A stretch of 64,000 nucleotides of DNA from Vibrio metschnikovii CIP 69.14 (GCF_000176155.1 NZ_ACZO01000006.1:1612001-1676000), one strand, 5' to 3'. Shown: positions 21,342 through 34,689, counted from the stretch's first letter. The notes: generated by a model from the sequence alone, not told the origin. Numbers and translations are program-made.

Positions 21342-22673
21342 TTACCTTTTTGTATAGGCGTAGTGTTTAGCTAGCGCCGCGAAAGCGTCTCCCCTAGCCA
21401 TAAAGTTGTTAAACTGATCAAAGCTGGCACAAGCCGGAGAGAGTAAAACCATATCCCCCGCTTTCAATTGCGGATGAATCTCTTCAAGGATCGCGGATAA
21501 ACTTGGGTAATACCGCGCTGAAGGATGTAATGGCATAAATTGTTGCCCATCAACACCAAAACAGCATAATTTAACGGGTAACGTCGCCAAAACAGGCTTC
21601 AAAGGAGTGAAGTCCGCACCTTTTCCTACGCCACCAACCAGCAAATAAAGATCACCGTCTACCGCAAGGCCCGATAAGGCGGCCAAGGTACTGGCTAAAT
21701 TAGTCGCTTTAGAATCATTGACCCAGCGAATGCCATCATACTCTACAACCAGTTGGCAACGGTGTGTCAATCCAGTGTAAGACTTTAACGCCTCTAATGC
21801 GTGGGTATACTCTATATTCAAGGCATCTAAGAGTGCGAGAGCCGTTAAGGCATTAGCGATATTATGTCGCCCAACAAGGCTCAGTTGAGAAACCGCCAGC
21901 ACAGGCGTACCTTTAACCGATAAATATTCCTCACCCTGATGTATCTCTAGCGAGTAATCGGCAGCGCCGTTTAAACCAACGCTGAGTATTGGCCCTGAAA
22001 AATCATCCGGTAACGTTTGTCGATCATCAGCATTAATCACCGCGGTTTTAGCATGGTTAAAAATACGTAGCTTGGCTTGGCGATACTCTGCCATTCCAGA
22101 GTAGCGATCCATATGATCTTCGGACAAATTTAAAAATGCCGCCGCAGCTATTGATAAATGATCCGTCGTTTCCAACTGAAAGCTCGATAACTCTAAAACA
22201 TAGAGATCAGCCGCTTCCGCTAATAGATCGAGCGCGGGCACACCAATGTTGCCCCCTACCGCCGCTTTCACGCCCGCCGCTTTCGCCATTACTCCAGTTA
22301 AGTCGGTCACCGTACTTTTACCGTTCGATCCAGTAATGGCAATCACTGGCTTATCAACATGCCAAGCAAATAGCTCAATATCACCAACAACAGGAATGCC
22401 AGCAGCAAGCGCTTGCTGTATTTCAGGCGTCGCCAATGCAATACCCGGATTGGTGACAATCAAATCCGCATCGAGTAGCCAGCCCATATGCCAGCCACCA
22501 CAGTGCAAAGCGACGTCCGGTTGCAAAGACTCTTGACCTGGAGGCGAGAGTCGAGTGTCAATAACCTTAACCTGAAGCGCGGGGTGATAGCGATGTAAAT
22601 AATTGACCACTGAAAGGCCAGTAATGCCTAGCCCAACCACCACAACTTGCTGAATGTCTTGCCAACGATCCAT
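21342..22673 (-). CDS. murD: UDP-N-acetylmuramoylalanine--D-glutamate ligase
   Basis: MurD adds D-glutamate to UDP-MurNAc-L-Ala. The 443 aa contain the N-terminal dinucleotide-like fold ([16 protein letters not shown] near residue 10), the ATP loop [14 protein letters not shown] near 112, [14 protein letters not shown] in the central domain, and RCQLV...WVNDSKATN in the C-terminal domain. It follows mraY by 18 bases on the same transcript. Confidence 0.98.
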   Translation of the reverse strand: MDRWQDIQQVVVVGLGITGLSVVNYLHRYHPALQVKVIDTRLSPPGQESLQPDVALHCGGWHMGWLLDADLIVTNPGIALATPEIQQALAAGIPVVGDIELFAWHVDKPVIAITGSNGKSTVTDLTGVMAKAAGVKAAVGGNIGVPALDLLAEAADLYVLELSSFQLETTDHLSIAAAAFLNLSEDHMDRYSGMAEYRQAKLRIFNHAKTAVINADDRQTLPDDFSGPILSVGLNGAADYSLEIHQGEEYLSVKGTPVLAVSQLSLVGRHNIANALTALALLDALNIEYTHALEALKSYTGLTHRCQLVVEYDGIRWVNDSKATNLASTLAALSGLAVDGDLYLLVGGVGKGADFTPLKPVLATLPVKLCCFGVDGQQFMPLHPSARYYPSLSAILEEIHPQLKAGDMVLLSPACASFDQFNNFMARGDAFAALAKHYAYTKR

Positions 22674-22691
22674 GACTCTTGCCTCTACGGA

Positions 22692-23774
22692 TTAGCGTAC
22701 TTTTAAGGTCGCTAGACCAATCAAAACTAGCACAATAGAAATAATCCAAAAACGCACAATCACTCGCGGCTCTGGCCAGCCTTTCAATTCATAGTGATGG
22801 TGAATGGGTGCCATTCTAAAAATACGCTGACCACGCAATTTATAGGAACCGACCTGCAAGATAACCGAGATGGTTTCCATCACAAATACCCCGCCCATGA
22901 TCACCAATAACAGCTCTTGTCTGACCAAAACTGCGATAATACCGAGGGCCCCACCCAAAGCTAATGAGCCGACATCGCCCATAAAAACTTGCGCTGGATA
23001 AGTGTTAAACCATAAAAAGCCAAGGCCTGCGCCAACAATGGCGGTACAAACGACAACCAGCTCTGAGGTATAAGGAATATGGGGGATATGCAAATAATTG
23101 GCAAAATTGACATTACCGGTTGCCCAAGCAATGACCGCAAAAGCAGCAGCGACTAAGATGGTCGGCATAATAGCTAATCCATCTAATCCATCCGTTAAAT
23201 TTACCGCGTTACTGGTACCAACAATCACAAAGTAAGTTAATACGATATACAGTAAGCCAAGCTGTGGCATCACATCTTTGAAGAAAGGCACAACTAACTG
23301 AGTGGCTGCGGTATCGTGACCATGGGCATAAAGAGCAAAAGCGACCACGAGAGCAATAACCGATTGCCAAAAATACTTCCAACGCGCAATCAAACCATCG
23401 CTATTTTTACGTACCACCTTACGATAATCATCAATAAAACCAATGACTCCAAAACCTAACAGTACCGCCAATACGGCCCAGACATAAGGATTACTTAAAT
23501 TGGCCCACAGTAACACCGTGATACTGATCGAGGCTAGAATCATCACTCCGCCCATGGTTGGCGTACCACGTTTGCTAAAATGCGACTCAGGACCATCATT
23601 ACGAACCACTTGACCAATTTGCAGCACCTGAAGACGCTTAATTAATCTTGGTCCCATCCAAAGAGATAAACTCAATGCGGTCAAAATACTTACAATGGCC
23701 CGAAAGGATAAATATTCAAACAAACGAAAGAATGAAAAATAGGGCTGGAGTAACTCCGCAAGCCAAATAATCAT
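22692..23774 (-). CDS. mraY: Phospho-MurNAc-pentapeptide translocase MraY
   Basis: MraY moves phospho-MurNAc-pentapeptide onto undecaprenyl phosphate to make lipid I. The 360-aa protein has ten transmembrane helices and the catalytic and Mg-binding motifs of the polyprenyl-phosphate transferase family: FIDDYRKV near residue 114, [10 protein letters not shown] near 192, [12 protein letters not shown] near 266, and the His triplet [15 protein letters not shown] near 321. Its start overlaps the murF stop by four bases (translational coupling). Confidence 0.98.
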   Translation of the reverse strand: MIIWLAELLQPYFSFFRLFEYLSFRAIVSILTALSLSLWMGPRLIKRLQVLQIGQVVRNDGPESHFSKRGTPTMGGVMILASISITVLLWANLSNPYVWAVLAVLLGFGVIGFIDDYRKVVRKNSDGLIARWKYFWQSVIALVVAFALYAHGHDTAATQLVVPFFKDVMPQLGLLYIVLTYFVIVGTSNAVNLTDGLDGLAIMPTILVAAAFAVIAWATGNVNFANYLHIPHIPYTSELVVVCTAIVGAGLGFLWFNTYPAQVFMGDVGSLALGGALGIIAVLVRQELLLVIMGGVFVMETISVILQVGSYKLRGQRIFRMAPIHHHYELKGWPEPRVIVRFWIISIVLVLIGLATLKVR

Positions 23775-25132
23775 GAGAATTTCTCCTTAAGTGCAGCAAC
23801 AATCTTACTCATACCTGAACTGTTCGCTCCTTTCACTAACAACACATGAGATTGAGAAGCGCGAACTTCGAGTTGCTGCTCAATAAACGTCAGCATGTCT
23901 TGATGCGTTGAGAAGTGCTGTCCCTGACACTGTTGGCTGATCACTCGCGCATCCTCTCCATACGTCAAAACATAGTCAAATTGGAATGGGGCAGCATGTT
24001 CACCGACTTGTTGGTGAAGTGCAAGACTTTCTGTGCCTAATTCCGCCATATTACCTAAAATTAACCAACGACAACCAGAGAAAGAAGCCAGCAGTTCAAT
24101 GGCAGCTTTCATAGCCGGAACGCTTGCGTTATAGCTGTCGTCAATCAGGCGAATCATCGGTGTTAACTGGCTAACGTCAACTCGCCCCTTCACTGCAGAT
24201 AACTGGGCAAGTCCAACGGCTACCTCTTCTATACTCGCGCCCATCTCCATCGCTAATGCGCTAGCAGCGAGTGCATTGCTGACATTATGTTGGCCTAAGA
24301 TTCCTAATGTTACGGGCTGTTCACCTTGTGGTGTATGCAAGATAAAACTGGCTTCTCCCGCTTGATTTAACGCTATTTGCGAGGCAAAAAAGTCAGCGTT
24401 CTGCTGGTTAACGGAAAAGGTTTTGACGTGTTTATCGACCAGCACCTGACTCCATAACTCACCGCCATGGCTATCCAAGTTAACCAGTGCCGTTTTCCCT
24501 GGAGCGAGACCTTGATAAATCTCTCCTTTGGCTTGTTTCACGCCATCCATCGAGCCAAAACCTTCCAAATGAGCCGCAGCAACATTATTAACTAACGCCA
24601 CATCTGGCTTAACCAACTGGGTCGTATAGGCAATTTCACCAATATGATTAGCACCCAGTTCAATCACCGCAAAATCATCTTTTTGGCTCGAGCGAAGTAA
24701 GGTAAGTGGTACACCAATATCATTATTGAAATTACCAGCGGTATACAACACCTGACCTTTAGCACTTAAAATACTGGCGACCATTTCTTTGACTGTGGTT
24801 TTTCCACAGCTTCCAGTAATCGCGATGGTTGGCGTTTGACACTGTTGATGAACCCAACACCCCAGTTTACCTAACGCTTGTTTGGTATTGCTGACGACAA
24901 TTTGCGCAACATCCACATCGAGAGCTCGTTCAACCATTAATGCTTTAGCGCCAGCATCTATCGCTTGCTGCGCAAACTGATGAGCATCAAAACGTTCACC
25001 GACTAAGGCGATGAAAAGCCCTTCAGGCTCAATCCGACGCGTGTCGGTTGAAACAGACGAAATAATGCTATCCGCGCCCAGTAATTGACCTTGTACTACG
25101 TGGCTGATCGTCGATAATTGAGTGCTGATCAT
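23771..25132 (-). CDS. murF: UDP-MurNAc-tripeptide--D-Ala-D-Ala ligase
   Basis: MurF attaches the D-Ala-D-Ala dipeptide and completes the UDP-MurNAc-pentapeptide. The 453 aa contain the substrate domain, the ATP loop [14 protein letters not shown] near residue 105, [14 protein letters not shown], the [14 protein letters not shown] segment, and a C-terminal domain with [15 protein letters not shown]. The start overlaps the murE stop by four bases. The dipeptide comes from a D-Ala ligase encoded outside this window, since ddlB is not in the cluster. Confidence 0.98.
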   Translation of the reverse strand: MISTQLSTISHVVQGQLLGADSIISSVSTDTRRIEPEGLFIALVGERFDAHQFAQQAIDAGAKALMVERALDVDVAQIVVSNTKQALGKLGCWVHQQCQTPTIAITGSCGKTTVKEMVASILSAKGQVLYTAGNFNNDIGVPLTLLRSSQKDDFAVIELGANHIGEIAYTTQLVKPDVALVNNVAAAHLEGFGSMDGVKQAKGEIYQGLAPGKTALVNLDSHGGELWSQVLVDKHVKTFSVNQQNADFFASQIALNQAGEASFILHTPQGEQPVTLGILGQHNVSNALAASALAMEMGASIEEVAVGLAQLSAVKGRVDVSQLTPMIRLIDDSYNASVPAMKAAIELLASFSGCRWLILGNMAELGTESLALHQQVGEHAAPFQFDYVLTYGEDARVISQQCQGQHFSTHQDMLTFIEQQLEVRASQSHVLLVKGANSSGMSKIVAALKEKFS

Positions 25133-26616
25133 ACGGTTAACCCTAAAAGTTGTTGAGCTGACTCTCTGTCCGAATAATGAACGGTTTGATCGGCCAGTAC
25201 TTGGTAATCCTCATGCCCTTTACCCGCTAACAAAATAATATCATCGGCATTAGCATGAGCGAGGGCATACTGCAAGGCCTGATAACGATTATGTTCAACG
25301 TGCGCTTGCCGGTGGCTTAATCCTGCTAGCATATCTTGTACAATAGCGTGCGCAGACTCACTGCGTGGATTGTCGTCAGTAAAAATGATTTTATCGGCAA
25401 ATTGTTCGGCGATCGCGGCCATCATCGGACGCTTACCAGTATCACGATCACCACCACAACCAAAAATCACCCACAATTGTCCCAGACAATGAACACGCAA
25501 AGCGCAAAGGGCTTTCTCTAACGCATCAGGCGTATGTGCATAATCGACAACCACTTTCGCTTTGCCCGGTACGCTAAATAGCTCCATTCGTCCTAAGACT
25601 GGCGTTAACTGCGCTGCAGTATCCAGCAAAGCTGGCTTGCTAAAGCCTAAACTTAATAACGTTGCCAACGAAAGTAGCAGATTACTGGCATTAAACTCAC
25701 CGATTAAGGCGACGTGTAAGTGGCCTACGCCCCAACTGCCATCAAAGGCTAAGTGAATACCTTGCTCGGAATAGCTGACCGACGTCGCCCATAAGCAACG
25801 TTCTGTCTCCGGCTGTTGATACAATGATACACCAACTAGCCTGGGCCATTGATGAGTCGCCCATTGTGCACCGACCGGATCATCAACATTCAAGATCGCT
25901 TGCTGACAATCATGTTCAGTAAATAGTGATTGCTTCGCTTTGGCGTACTCTTGCATCGTACCGTGGTAATCAAGATGGTCGCGACTTAAATTAGAAAAAA
26001 CCCCCGCAATAAAAGGGAGTGCTTTTATTCGTCCTTGAACCAAACCATGAGAAGAAACTTCCATTGCGGTATACCGGGCCCCTTGCTCCGCCAGTTGACG
26101 CAACGTAGCCTGTACTTCCAATGCATTGCCAGTGGTATTGAGCGCTGGCTGTAATTGATTTAAAAAACCATTGCCTGTGGTGCCCATCACGGCGGCACGC
26201 TCTCCCATCAATTCGAGCCATTGAGTGATTAATTGACTGATGGTCGTCTTACCATTGGTTCCGGTTACGGCGATCACTCGGTTAGTATGATCGGCATAGA
26301 AACGACCCGCTAATGCCGATAAATGCTCATCCAACGACGCTAAATAGATGATCGGTTTGCTATCGATATCGCTCACCGTACCATGAGGACGCTGTTCATC
26401 GGCTTGGGCTAATACGAGATTAGCGCCACGAGCCAACGCATCGGCGATGAACTGTCGCCCATCAACAGCATGTCCGGCAACCGCCACAAACGTATCGCCT
26501 GGTTGTATTTTCCGACTATCGAGCTGCAAGTGCTGAATGGTTAACGAATTGAGTTGCGGATCATCAATCTTCATCCATGGTGCAAGCAATGTGGGTAAAC
26601 CTTGAGTTATCTTCAT
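25129..26616 (-). CDS. murE: UDP-MurNAc-L-Ala-D-Glu--meso-DAP ligase
   Basis: MurE adds the third stem-peptide residue. The 495 aa carry the ATP loop [14 protein letters not shown] near residue 116, the [14 protein letters not shown] central motif, and FTDDNPRSE in the C-terminal domain. The DNPR motif marks specificity for meso-diaminopimelate rather than lysine, which fits a Gram-negative wall and the dapB gene in this window. It lies 36 bases behind ftsI. Confidence 0.98.
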   Translation of the reverse strand: MKITQGLPTLLAPWMKIDDPQLNSLTIQHLQLDSRKIQPGDTFVAVAGHAVDGRQFIADALARGANLVLAQADEQRPHGTVSDIDSKPIIYLASLDEHLSALAGRFYADHTNRVIAVTGTNGKTTISQLITQWLELMGERAAVMGTTGNGFLNQLQPALNTTGNALEVQATLRQLAEQGARYTAMEVSSHGLVQGRIKALPFIAGVFSNLSRDHLDYHGTMQEYAKAKQSLFTEHDCQQAILNVDDPVGAQWATHQWPRLVGVSLYQQPETERCLWATSVSYSEQGIHLAFDGSWGVGHLHVALIGEFNASNLLLSLATLLSLGFSKPALLDTAAQLTPVLGRMELFSVPGKAKVVVDYAHTPDALEKALCALRVHCLGQLWVIFGCGGDRDTGKRPMMAAIAEQFADKIIFTDDNPRSESAHAIVQDMLAGLSHRQAHVEHNRYQALQYALAHANADDIILLAGKGHEDYQVLADQTVHYSDRESAQQLLGLTV

Positions 26617-26652
26617 GTCGATTTCATTTTTTCATTTTGATTTGAATAAACA

Positions 26653-28386
26653 TTAGCGTTGAAAACGATTCTCATCAGGTGCGACATTTAAGATTTGTAA
26701 CGCCCCTTTGATTATTTCAGCAAACACTGGACCAGCAACAGCGCCACCATAGTAAGTATCCCCTTGCGGCTCATTAACCATGACCACTAGAGCAATACGA
26801 GGGTTACTGACCGGAGCGACCCCAGCGGTGTAAGCGAAATACTCGTCACTGTATCCTCCAGCGACGGCTTTACGTGATGTCCCCGATTTAGCGGCAATCC
26901 GATATCCCGGAACGGCAGAACGAACCGCGGTTCCTCCCGGTTGAGTGACGGTTTCCAGCATCTCTAATACTTGTCTGGCGTATTTTTCTTCTACGACTCG
27001 CTGAGATAAGTCTTGACGATTACTATCAATCAGATAAATCGGCTGATAGACACCAAGATTGCCTAATGTGGCATAGGCATGCGCCAATTGAATCGGCGTC
27101 ACCGATAAGCCATAACCATAAGCTAATGTGGCAATTTCAAAAGGAGACCAGCGGCGGCGATTGGGGAAAATACCACTGCTTTCTCCGACAAGATTGAGCC
27201 CAGAAACTTCACCAAGCCCAACAGCACGATACATATCTAAGGTATCTTCCAAAGGCATATCCAGCGCCAGTTTAGCCACACCAATATTACTCGACTTTTG
27301 TAAAATCACCTGCAAACTGGCTTTTCCGACCCGAGAAACATCTCGCACTCGGCTCCCACCGACTTGCATAATCCCATTACCCGTATCGATAATCGTATTT
27401 TCATCGGCCGTTCCATTCGCTAACGCCGCAAGGACGACAAACGGTTTGACGGTTGACCCTGGCTCAAACGCATCCGTGATCACTCGATTACGCATTTGAA
27501 AGCTTTGCCAATCACTACGATTATTAGGGTTATAAGAAGGCGCATTCACCATCGCTAGCACCGCTCCGGTTTTTACATCAAGCATCACCGCAGAAGCAGA
27601 AGTGGCACGATAATCGGCCATTGCTTGTTTTACCGCACGAAACGCAATAGCTTGCAAACGCTGATCAATGGTCAATTGCAGGGGTTTGCCTTCTTCCCGC
27701 TGTTCAAGGGCAATATTTTCAACCACTCGACCATACCGATCTCGGCGAATGATGCTCTTGCCTGCCTCACCGGTCAGCCATTTATCATAGCTACGTTCAA
27801 CCCCTTCCAAGCCATGACCATCAATTCCGGTCACGCCGATCAGATGCGCACTGACTTCTCCTGCCGGATAGTAACGACGTGATTCTGATTTAAGACCAAC
27901 CCCTACCAGTTTAAGCTCACGAATGTACTTGGCCATCGCAGGACTGACTTGGCGCTGCAAGTAAACAAAACGTCGCGTGCTGTTATCTTGAATTTTTTGC
28001 AGCATGGCTTGCCTATCTAGCCCCAAGACATCGGCGAGTGCGTGCCAACGTTCAAGTTCGTTAAAGCCACCCTCTCTAAAAATCACTAACGGATCCGCCC
28101 AGACCGCTTCGACTGGTACGCTCACCGCAAGCGCCTCACCATTTCGATCAGAAATAATCCCACGTGCTGAATGTAAGGTCAGCGCACGAATCGAGCGTAA
28201 ATCACCTTGCCGGATCAAATTGTCCGGTTCAATCACTTGAATAAACGCGAGCCGAGCGATCAATAAACCAAAAATCAGCACCACAAACGAGAGTAATAAA
28301 TATAAACGCCAGTGGATCAAAACTGGCGGCGTTGACTTGGTCGGTGAGCTAGCGGCTAGCGCTTTTTTGGTCGGCTGTTTACTCAT
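26653..28386 (-). CDS. ftsI: Septal transpeptidase FtsI (PBP3)
   Basis: FtsI cross-links septal peptidoglycan in the periplasm together with FtsW. The 577-aa class B penicillin-binding protein has a short cytoplasmic start, one transmembrane helix (residues ~28-48), the PBP dimer domain, and a transpeptidase domain with all active-site motifs: SxxK in EPGSTVKPF near residue 310, SxN in KSSNIG near 366, and KSGT near 500. The start overlaps the ftsL stop by four bases. Confidence 0.98.
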   Translation of the reverse strand: MSKQPTKKALAASSPTKSTPPVLIHWRLYLLLSFVVLIFGLLIARLAFIQVIEPDNLIRQGDLRSIRALTLHSARGIISDRNGEALAVSVPVEAVWADPLVIFREGGFNELERWHALADVLGLDRQAMLQKIQDNSTRRFVYLQRQVSPAMAKYIRELKLVGVGLKSESRRYYPAGEVSAHLIGVTGIDGHGLEGVERSYDKWLTGEAGKSIIRRDRYGRVVENIALEQREEGKPLQLTIDQRLQAIAFRAVKQAMADYRATSASAVMLDVKTGAVLAMVNAPSYNPNNRSDWQSFQMRNRVITDAFEPGSTVKPFVVLAALANGTADENTIIDTGNGIMQVGGSRVRDVSRVGKASLQVILQKSSNIGVAKLALDMPLEDTLDMYRAVGLGEVSGLNLVGESSGIFPNRRRWSPFEIATLAYGYGLSVTPIQLAHAYATLGNLGVYQPIYLIDSNRQDLSQRVVEEKYARQVLEMLETVTQPGGTAVRSAVPGYRIAAKSGTSRKAVAGGYSDEYFAYTAGVAPVSNPRIALVVMVNEPQGDTYYGGAVAGPVFAEIIKGALQILNVAPDENRFQR

Positions 28387-28700
28387 TTAAGCTTAATCAC
28401 TACTTCTTTATCGGCATCTGGACGCTTCATCTCTAATTCACGACTGGCGACATCTTGCACTCGACTATGCTCAGACAGCGCGGTCTCTTCTAAAATCAAA
28501 TTACGCCACTCATTATCCAGATAGTCACGTTGCTGCATGGCCTCATTTTTTTCGGCAATCGCTTGACGAGTATGATGAGTGGTAAATACCACGCCCATCG
28601 CGGTTGTAAAAATCATCAATAACAAACACAGAGGCCATCGACCAACCGTAAACAGGTCAATCACAATCAATTTGGCAAGGTTTGGCTTAGAGACAGACAT
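28383..28700 (-). CDS. ftsL: Cell division protein FtsL
   Basis: FtsL is a small bitopic divisome protein that forms a periplasmic coiled coil with FtsB and controls FtsWI. The 105 aa contain a cytoplasmic stretch, one transmembrane helix (~20-40), and a Glu/Gln/Arg-rich periplasmic helix with heptad-like spacing (AEKNEAMQQRDYLDNEWRN). Sequence conservation in this family is low, so the call depends partly on position between rsmH and ftsI and on the predicted topology. Confidence 0.93.
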   Translation of the reverse strand: MSVSKPNLAKLIVIDLFTVGRWPLCLLLMIFTTAMGVVFTTHHTRQAIAEKNEAMQQRDYLDNEWRNLILEETALSEHSRVQDVASRELEMKRPDADKEVVIKLK

Positions 28701-28709
28701 AGTGAATGA

Positions 28710-29660
28710 TTACAACTTTTCTGCAATCCGTAGCACTGAGCTACGAGAACGCGGATTAAGCGCCACTTCGTGATCGCTTGGCTTAATCGCTTTACCGATC
28801 GCTTTTAACTTCGCGCTACCTAAGGCTTTAATTTGATCTTGCGTGAGTGGTAAACCATGTGGCACATCGGGCCCTTTACTCTCTTTGCGGATAAAGCGCT
28901 TAACCATACGATCTTCTAATGAATGGAAACTGATCACCGATAAACGTCCTTGCGGTGCTAAAATCGAAGCGGCTCCTTGCAAAGCAATATCAATTTCTTC
29001 TAATTCACTGTTAATGTAAATACGGAAAGCTTGAAAAGTCCGGGTCGCGGGGTGTTTTTTTTCTTTAAAACTTTTTGGTGCCGCTTCCGAAATTAACTTC
29101 GCTAACTGACTGGTTCGAGTCAGAGGCTCGTTGTCTGGATTGTCACGATGAGCAACGATCGCTTTAGCAATCCGTCTTGCATGCTTATCTTCGCCAAATT
29201 CACGAATCACCCAAGTAATATCATCCAATTCTGCGGTTAATAGCCACTGCGCGACCGAAACTCCTGAATTGGGGTCCATTCGCATATCCAACGGACCATC
29301 TTTCATAAAACTGAATCCGCGTTCAGCATCATCGAGTTGTGGAGATGACACCCCTAAATCAAATAACACGCCATCAACCTGACCCTGCAGGTTATAACGC
29401 TGTGCGTATTCTGCAATACCAGAAAAAGGGCCATGAATAATCGTAAACCGTGGATCATCAATTTTACTCGCCTCAGCGATGGCCTGAGGATCACGATCAA
29501 TACTGTATAAGCGCCCTTCTGGACCTAATTGAGCTAATATAGTGCGGCTATGACCACCTCGGCCAAAAGTCCCATCGATATAAATACCATCCGGTTTGAT
29601 CGCTAACCCATCGATGGATTCATGAAGCAGTACAGATACGTGTTGGAAAGATTCAGTCAT
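28710..29660 (-). CDS. rsmH: 16S rRNA m4C1402 methyltransferase RsmH (MraW)
   Basis: RsmH methylates N4 of C1402 in 16S rRNA; its partner RsmI, which modifies the ribose of the same nucleotide, is encoded 700 bases away in this window. The 316 aa carry the SAM motif [14 protein letters not shown] near residue 29, [12 protein letters not shown], and the C-terminal [15 protein letters not shown]. It is the first gene of the dcw cluster here. No mraZ gene lies upstream, where many bacteria have it, and the next feature is the rnpB terminator. Confidence 0.98.
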   Translation of the reverse strand: MTESFQHVSVLLHESIDGLAIKPDGIYIDGTFGRGGHSRTILAQLGPEGRLYSIDRDPQAIAEASKIDDPRFTIIHGPFSGIAEYAQRYNLQGQVDGVLFDLGVSSPQLDDAERGFSFMKDGPLDMRMDPNSGVSVAQWLLTAELDDITWVIREFGEDKHARRIAKAIVAHRDNPDNEPLTRTSQLAKLISEAAPKSFKEKKHPATRTFQAFRIYINSELEEIDIALQGAASILAPQGRLSVISFHSLEDRMVKRFIRKESKGPDVPHGLPLTQDQIKALGSAKLKAIGKAIKPSDHEVALNPRSRSSVLRIAEKL

Positions 29661-29802
29661 AATATTCTCGTTTCGCTGAACAAAGCGCGATTGATGCTTA
29701 GTTAGTGTACCGTTTTCACACTCGACCGCTACCCATAAGCATAGACAGGACGTGACATTGCGCTAAGTTTAATGGTTTTGCTATCAGCTAAGTCAATAAA
29801 AA

Positions 29803-29840
29803 GCAAAAAACCCATCATAACCGCGAAGCTATGATGGGCC
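29803..29840 (-). terminator. Rho-independent terminator behind rnpB
   Basis: On the minus strand CCCATCATA and TATGATGGG form a 9-bp stem around a GC-containing loop, followed by six T. It lies just past the RNase P RNA 3' end and separates it from rsmH. Confidence 0.88.
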
Positions 29841-29845
29841 TGAAA

Positions 29846-30240
<395 letters not shown>

Positions 30241-30247
30241 GTCACGG

Positions 30248-30276
30248 ATTCTATAGATAAGCGTAGAGGCTGTCTA
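30248..30276 (-). promoter_or_regulatory. Promoter of rnpB
   Basis: On the minus strand TAGACA (30271-30276) and TAGAAT (30248-30253) are 17 bases apart, each one mismatch from consensus. The predicted start at about 30240 agrees with the 5' end deduced from P1 pairing. Confidence 0.75.
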
Positions 30277-30329
30277 GCAACAATCTCTAACCCGTCTATA
30301 ATTCGACGCAACCGCTCAAAAAGCCAGCA

Positions 30330-31193
30330 TTAACTTAAGTTTTCAAGGCCCCATTTGTACAAGGCATTTTTCTTGACGTTATAGATTTCAGCCGCCAAGG
30401 CCGCCGCTTTCTTTAAGGGTAACTCTTTACTTAAAATAGCTAAGCTTCTTAATGCCTCTTCCGGTAACGCTTGATTCGATGTTTCCCTCACACCATGAAT
30501 CAATAGAACCATCTCTCCGCGTTTGCGGTTTTCATCTTGATTAATCCATTCAATTAACTCACCAAGTGGTAACCCTTGGATGGTTTCAAAGGTTTTGGTC
30601 AGTTCACGAGCCAAAACCACCTGGCGATCCGGACCTAAAATTTCCAGCATGTCCTGCAACGATTCGTTGATTCGATGCGGTGATTCATAAAAAATACACG
30701 TTCGCTCAACTTTGGCTATTTCTAAAAATTTATCTTTACGCCCTTTGCTTTTCGCCGGTAAAAAACCTTCAAAACTAAACCGATCTGAAGGTAAACCAGA
30801 AGCACTCAGTGCCGTAATAACCGCACAAGCACCAGGAAGAGGGACAACTTTAACACCCGCTTGACGACATTGATTGACTAAATGGTAACCTGGATCACTG
30901 ATCAGCGGTGTGCCCGCATCTGAAACGAGCGCTATCGACTGACCCGATAATAATTTATCAACTAATGCTTGAGCTTTGTGCTGTTCATTGTGATCATGCA
31001 AAGCGAACGTTTTAGTTTGGATATTGAAGTGAGCAAGCAGTTTACCTGTGTGGCGTGTATCTTCAGCGGCGATAACATCGACCTGAGCAAGCACATCAAG
31101 GGCACGTTGGGTGATATCACCTAGATTGCCAATTGGCGTCGGGACAATATAGAGGGTTGCTCCCTCTGCGGACACGGTTTTGTTATCTGTCAT
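30330..31193 (-). CDS. rsmI: 16S rRNA 2'-O-ribose C1402 methyltransferase RsmI
   Basis: RsmI methylates the ribose of C1402, the nucleotide also modified by RsmH. The 287 aa form a tetrapyrrole-methylase-like fold with the opening [19 protein letters not shown], the segment [14 protein letters not shown] near residue 38, and [15 protein letters not shown] near 90. It is transcribed divergently from lpoA, with about 50 bases between start codons, the usual arrangement in gammaproteobacteria. Confidence 0.96.
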   Translation of the reverse strand: MTDNKTVSAEGATLYIVPTPIGNLGDITQRALDVLAQVDVIAAEDTRHTGKLLAHFNIQTKTFALHDHNEQHKAQALVDKLLSGQSIALVSDAGTPLISDPGYHLVNQCRQAGVKVVPLPGACAVITALSASGLPSDRFSFEGFLPAKSKGRKDKFLEIAKVERTCIFYESPHRINESLQDMLEILGPDRQVVLARELTKTFETIQGLPLGELIEWINQDENRKRGEMVLLIHGVRETSNQALPEEALRSLAILSKELPLKKAAALAAEIYNVKKNALYKWGLENLS

Positions 31194-31244
31194 TTGTTTA
31201 CCATCACTTCAACGATTAATATAGAGACAATTTTACACGGAATA

Positions 31245-33054
31245 ATGAAAGAACCCATGGCTATGAAAAACCATCAGAGATGCAGTGTAACACGCTTACT
31301 CACTCCCGTTGCATTGGCAATCATGCTAGCGGCTTGTTCAACCACACCGTCAGTACCAACGTCTGTACAGATCACCGATAAACCACAGCTATCGGCACAA
31401 ACCTATTTAATGCGTGCAGATAGCAGCCAAGGCAGCTTACAAAATGATTGGCTCATTATGGCACTCAAAGCTGCCGTTGCCGACAATGATTCCGCACAGG
31501 CAGAATTATTGATTCGCCGTATCTCAAAACAAACCTTGAGTGAGACTCAACAGGCAGAGTGGCAACTTGCTCGCGCTCAGTTATCTTTTAATCAACAGCA
31601 ATACCAAACGGTCTTATCGCGGCTCAGTTTCCCTACGGATTGGCGGTTAGACCCGCGACAATGGCAGAAGTACTATCAGCTGAGGGCTGACAGTTTGCTC
31701 GCGCTGGAACGTGCCTTTGACGCGAATCGAGAACTCGTTGGGTTGTATGAACATTCGACGCCTGACCAGCAATCGATGATTGCACAACAAATTTGGCAGA
31801 ATTTTGATGGGTACTCTAGCTCAACCATTACAACGCTAAGTACTGGAGCGGATGAAGAGATTCTCGATGGTTGGTTACAACTGGCTATCTATGTCAAAAC
31901 GCTCGGTAGCGATTTACCGCAATTAAAAAATACTTTAGAAAAATGGCTAAAAGAAAACGCCTCACATCCTGCGGCTCGTTACACCCCTCAAACGATCAGT
32001 GATATTTTAGCGTTAGATCTCGTTCAACCTACTCACACCGCCTTACTACTGCCACTCAGTGGTCGTTTTGCTAAGCAAGCAGAGCTGATTCGTGACGGCT
32101 TTATCATGGCAATGATGAACGATCCTCAGCGCGATCCTAACGCCACCCTGACCATTTTGGACACCAATACTGAAAGCTTAGAAAATGTTGATGCGATTTT
32201 GGCAGAAAAACAGGTCGATTTTGTCGTTGGCCCACTGATTAAAAGCGATATCGAAAAGTTACAAGCTTTTCAGAAAAAACGCGGCCAAGCGATCCCAACC
32301 TTAGCGCTGAATATTCCGGACAAGATTGAGCCGTCCAGTACAACTTGCTATCTCACACTCTCTCCTGAGCAAGAAGTTGCTCAAGCCGCCAAGTATTTGT
32401 TCAGTCAAGGCTACCGATACCCATTAATTTTAGCACCACAGGGTAGCTACGGAGATCGTGTGGTTGAAGCCTTCAATCAAGAATGGCGTCAATACAGTAC
32501 CAATAAGGTCGCGGTGAACTTATTTGGTGACAAACGACAGTTACAACGCAATATCAACAACGTTTTCGGTCTTCAAGCAAGCCAACAGAATATTGCCCAA
32601 ATGAACTCATTATTGGGTATCAGCTTAGAGAGCCAGCCTCGTAGCCGACGCGATATTGATGCGGTATACATTGCAGCGGGTATTGCTGACCTCACGTTGA
32701 TCAAACCTTTTATTGAGGTCGCCATTAATCCAGATACCCGTCCTCCTAAGCTGTTTTCTAATTCAAACAGCAACAGCGGAGGTCGTCAATTTGAAGATCT
32801 CACCGGGATCACTTATAGCGATATTCCACTGTTGATCGAGTCAGCTAACCCAGTTGCCACTCAAGCGGCTGAACTTTGGCCACGAACGTCCAATGCCGAT
32901 CGTCGTTTGCAAGCGCTCGGGATGGATGCCTATCAACTGATGTTGGAACTCCCACAGATGAAAGCCGTCAAAGGATATACCATTTCTGGCCAAACTGGTG
33001 TGCTTGGTATTGATCAAAACTGTATAGTACAGCGTGAAATTAGTTGGGCGGAGC

Positions 33055-33068
<14 letters not shown>
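31245..33068 (+). CDS. lpoA: Outer-membrane lipoprotein LpoA, activator of PBP1a
   Basis: LpoA spans the periplasm from the outer membrane and stimulates the peptidoglycan synthase PBP1a. From 31245 the protein is 607 aa. The lipobox (LAAC) follows a hydrophobic segment, so the Cys near residue 31 should be lipidated. In-frame ATGs at 31257 and 31263 are also possible starts, and a still longer frame from 31194 lacks support. The N-terminal ~230 residues are TPR-like, and the C-terminal domain (from HTALLLPLSGRFAKQAELIRDG) has the periplasmic binding-protein fold. Its end overlaps yraN by 14 bases. Confidence 0.94.
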
Positions 33069-34021
<953 letters not shown>

Positions 34022-34024
34022 CCC

Positions 34025-34606
34025 ATGAAAAACGCCCGGTTCAACTTATTCGCTCTACTTGCCCTACTGTTTATCTTACCGCTGTCTGGCTGTGCTGGTT
34101 TTTTAGTCGCAGGAGCGGCAGCAACGGTTAACATTGCGACAGATCCTCGTTCAACGACTGAACAATGGCAAGATAAAAACCTTGAATTAGAAATCACAGG
34201 GTTAAGTAATAAACCGCCTTTCCGTAGTCAAATGCGTATCACGGCCAGCTCATTTCGAGGCACGGTCGTCTTGATTGGTCAATCGCAAACCAATGAGTTA
34301 CTCGAGCAATTTATTGGCCAAATCGAGCAACTTAAAGGGGTGAACCACTTACACAATCAAGTCAAAATACAAGCGCCGTTAACCGTCGGTCAAGTCAGTA
34401 ATGACAGTTGGATCACCACCAAGGTCAAATCAGCCTTGTTGGCTAAATCAGAGCTGCGCGGCGTGAAAGTCTCAGTGATCACTGAAAATAGAGAAGTATT
34501 TTTGCTCGGTTACGTTACTCAAGAACATGCAGAAATAGCGACTGATGTTGCACGTCATGTATCAGGAGTTAAGCAAGTCATCAAAGCGTTTGAATACGCC
34601 GATTAA
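34025..34606 (+). CDS. dolP: Outer-membrane lipoprotein DolP (dual BON domain)
   Basis: DolP (formerly YraP) is an outer-membrane lipoprotein that binds anionic phospholipid and helps maintain envelope integrity. The 193 aa begin with a signal peptide ending in the lipobox LSGC near residue 23. Two BON domains follow, at residues ~52-115 and ~125-190, the second containing SWITTKVKSALLA. It is the last gene of the lpoA operon, ended by a hairpin shared with sspB. Confidence 0.94.
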   Translation: MKNARFNLFALLALLFILPLSGCAGFLVAGAAATVNIATDPRSTTEQWQDKNLELEITGLSNKPPFRSQMRITASSFRGTVVLIGQSQTNELLEQFIGQIEQLKGVNHLHNQVKIQAPLTVGQVSNDSWITTKVKSALLAKSELRGVKVSVITENREVFLLGYVTQEHAEIATDVARHVSGVKQVIKAFEYAD

Positions 34607-34635
34607 GCTTAATCAAATAATAAATCGCGCCAAAT

Positions 34636-34667
34636 AAAAAAAGCAGCGTCATCGCTGCTTTTTTTAT
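34636..34667. terminator. Bidirectional terminator between dolP and sspB
   Basis: GCAGCG and CGCTGC form a 6-bp stem with loop TCAT, flanked by A7 on the left and T7 on the right. It can end both converging transcripts. Confidence 0.88.
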
Positions 34668-34689
34668 TATCGTATTTTATCATCGAAGG

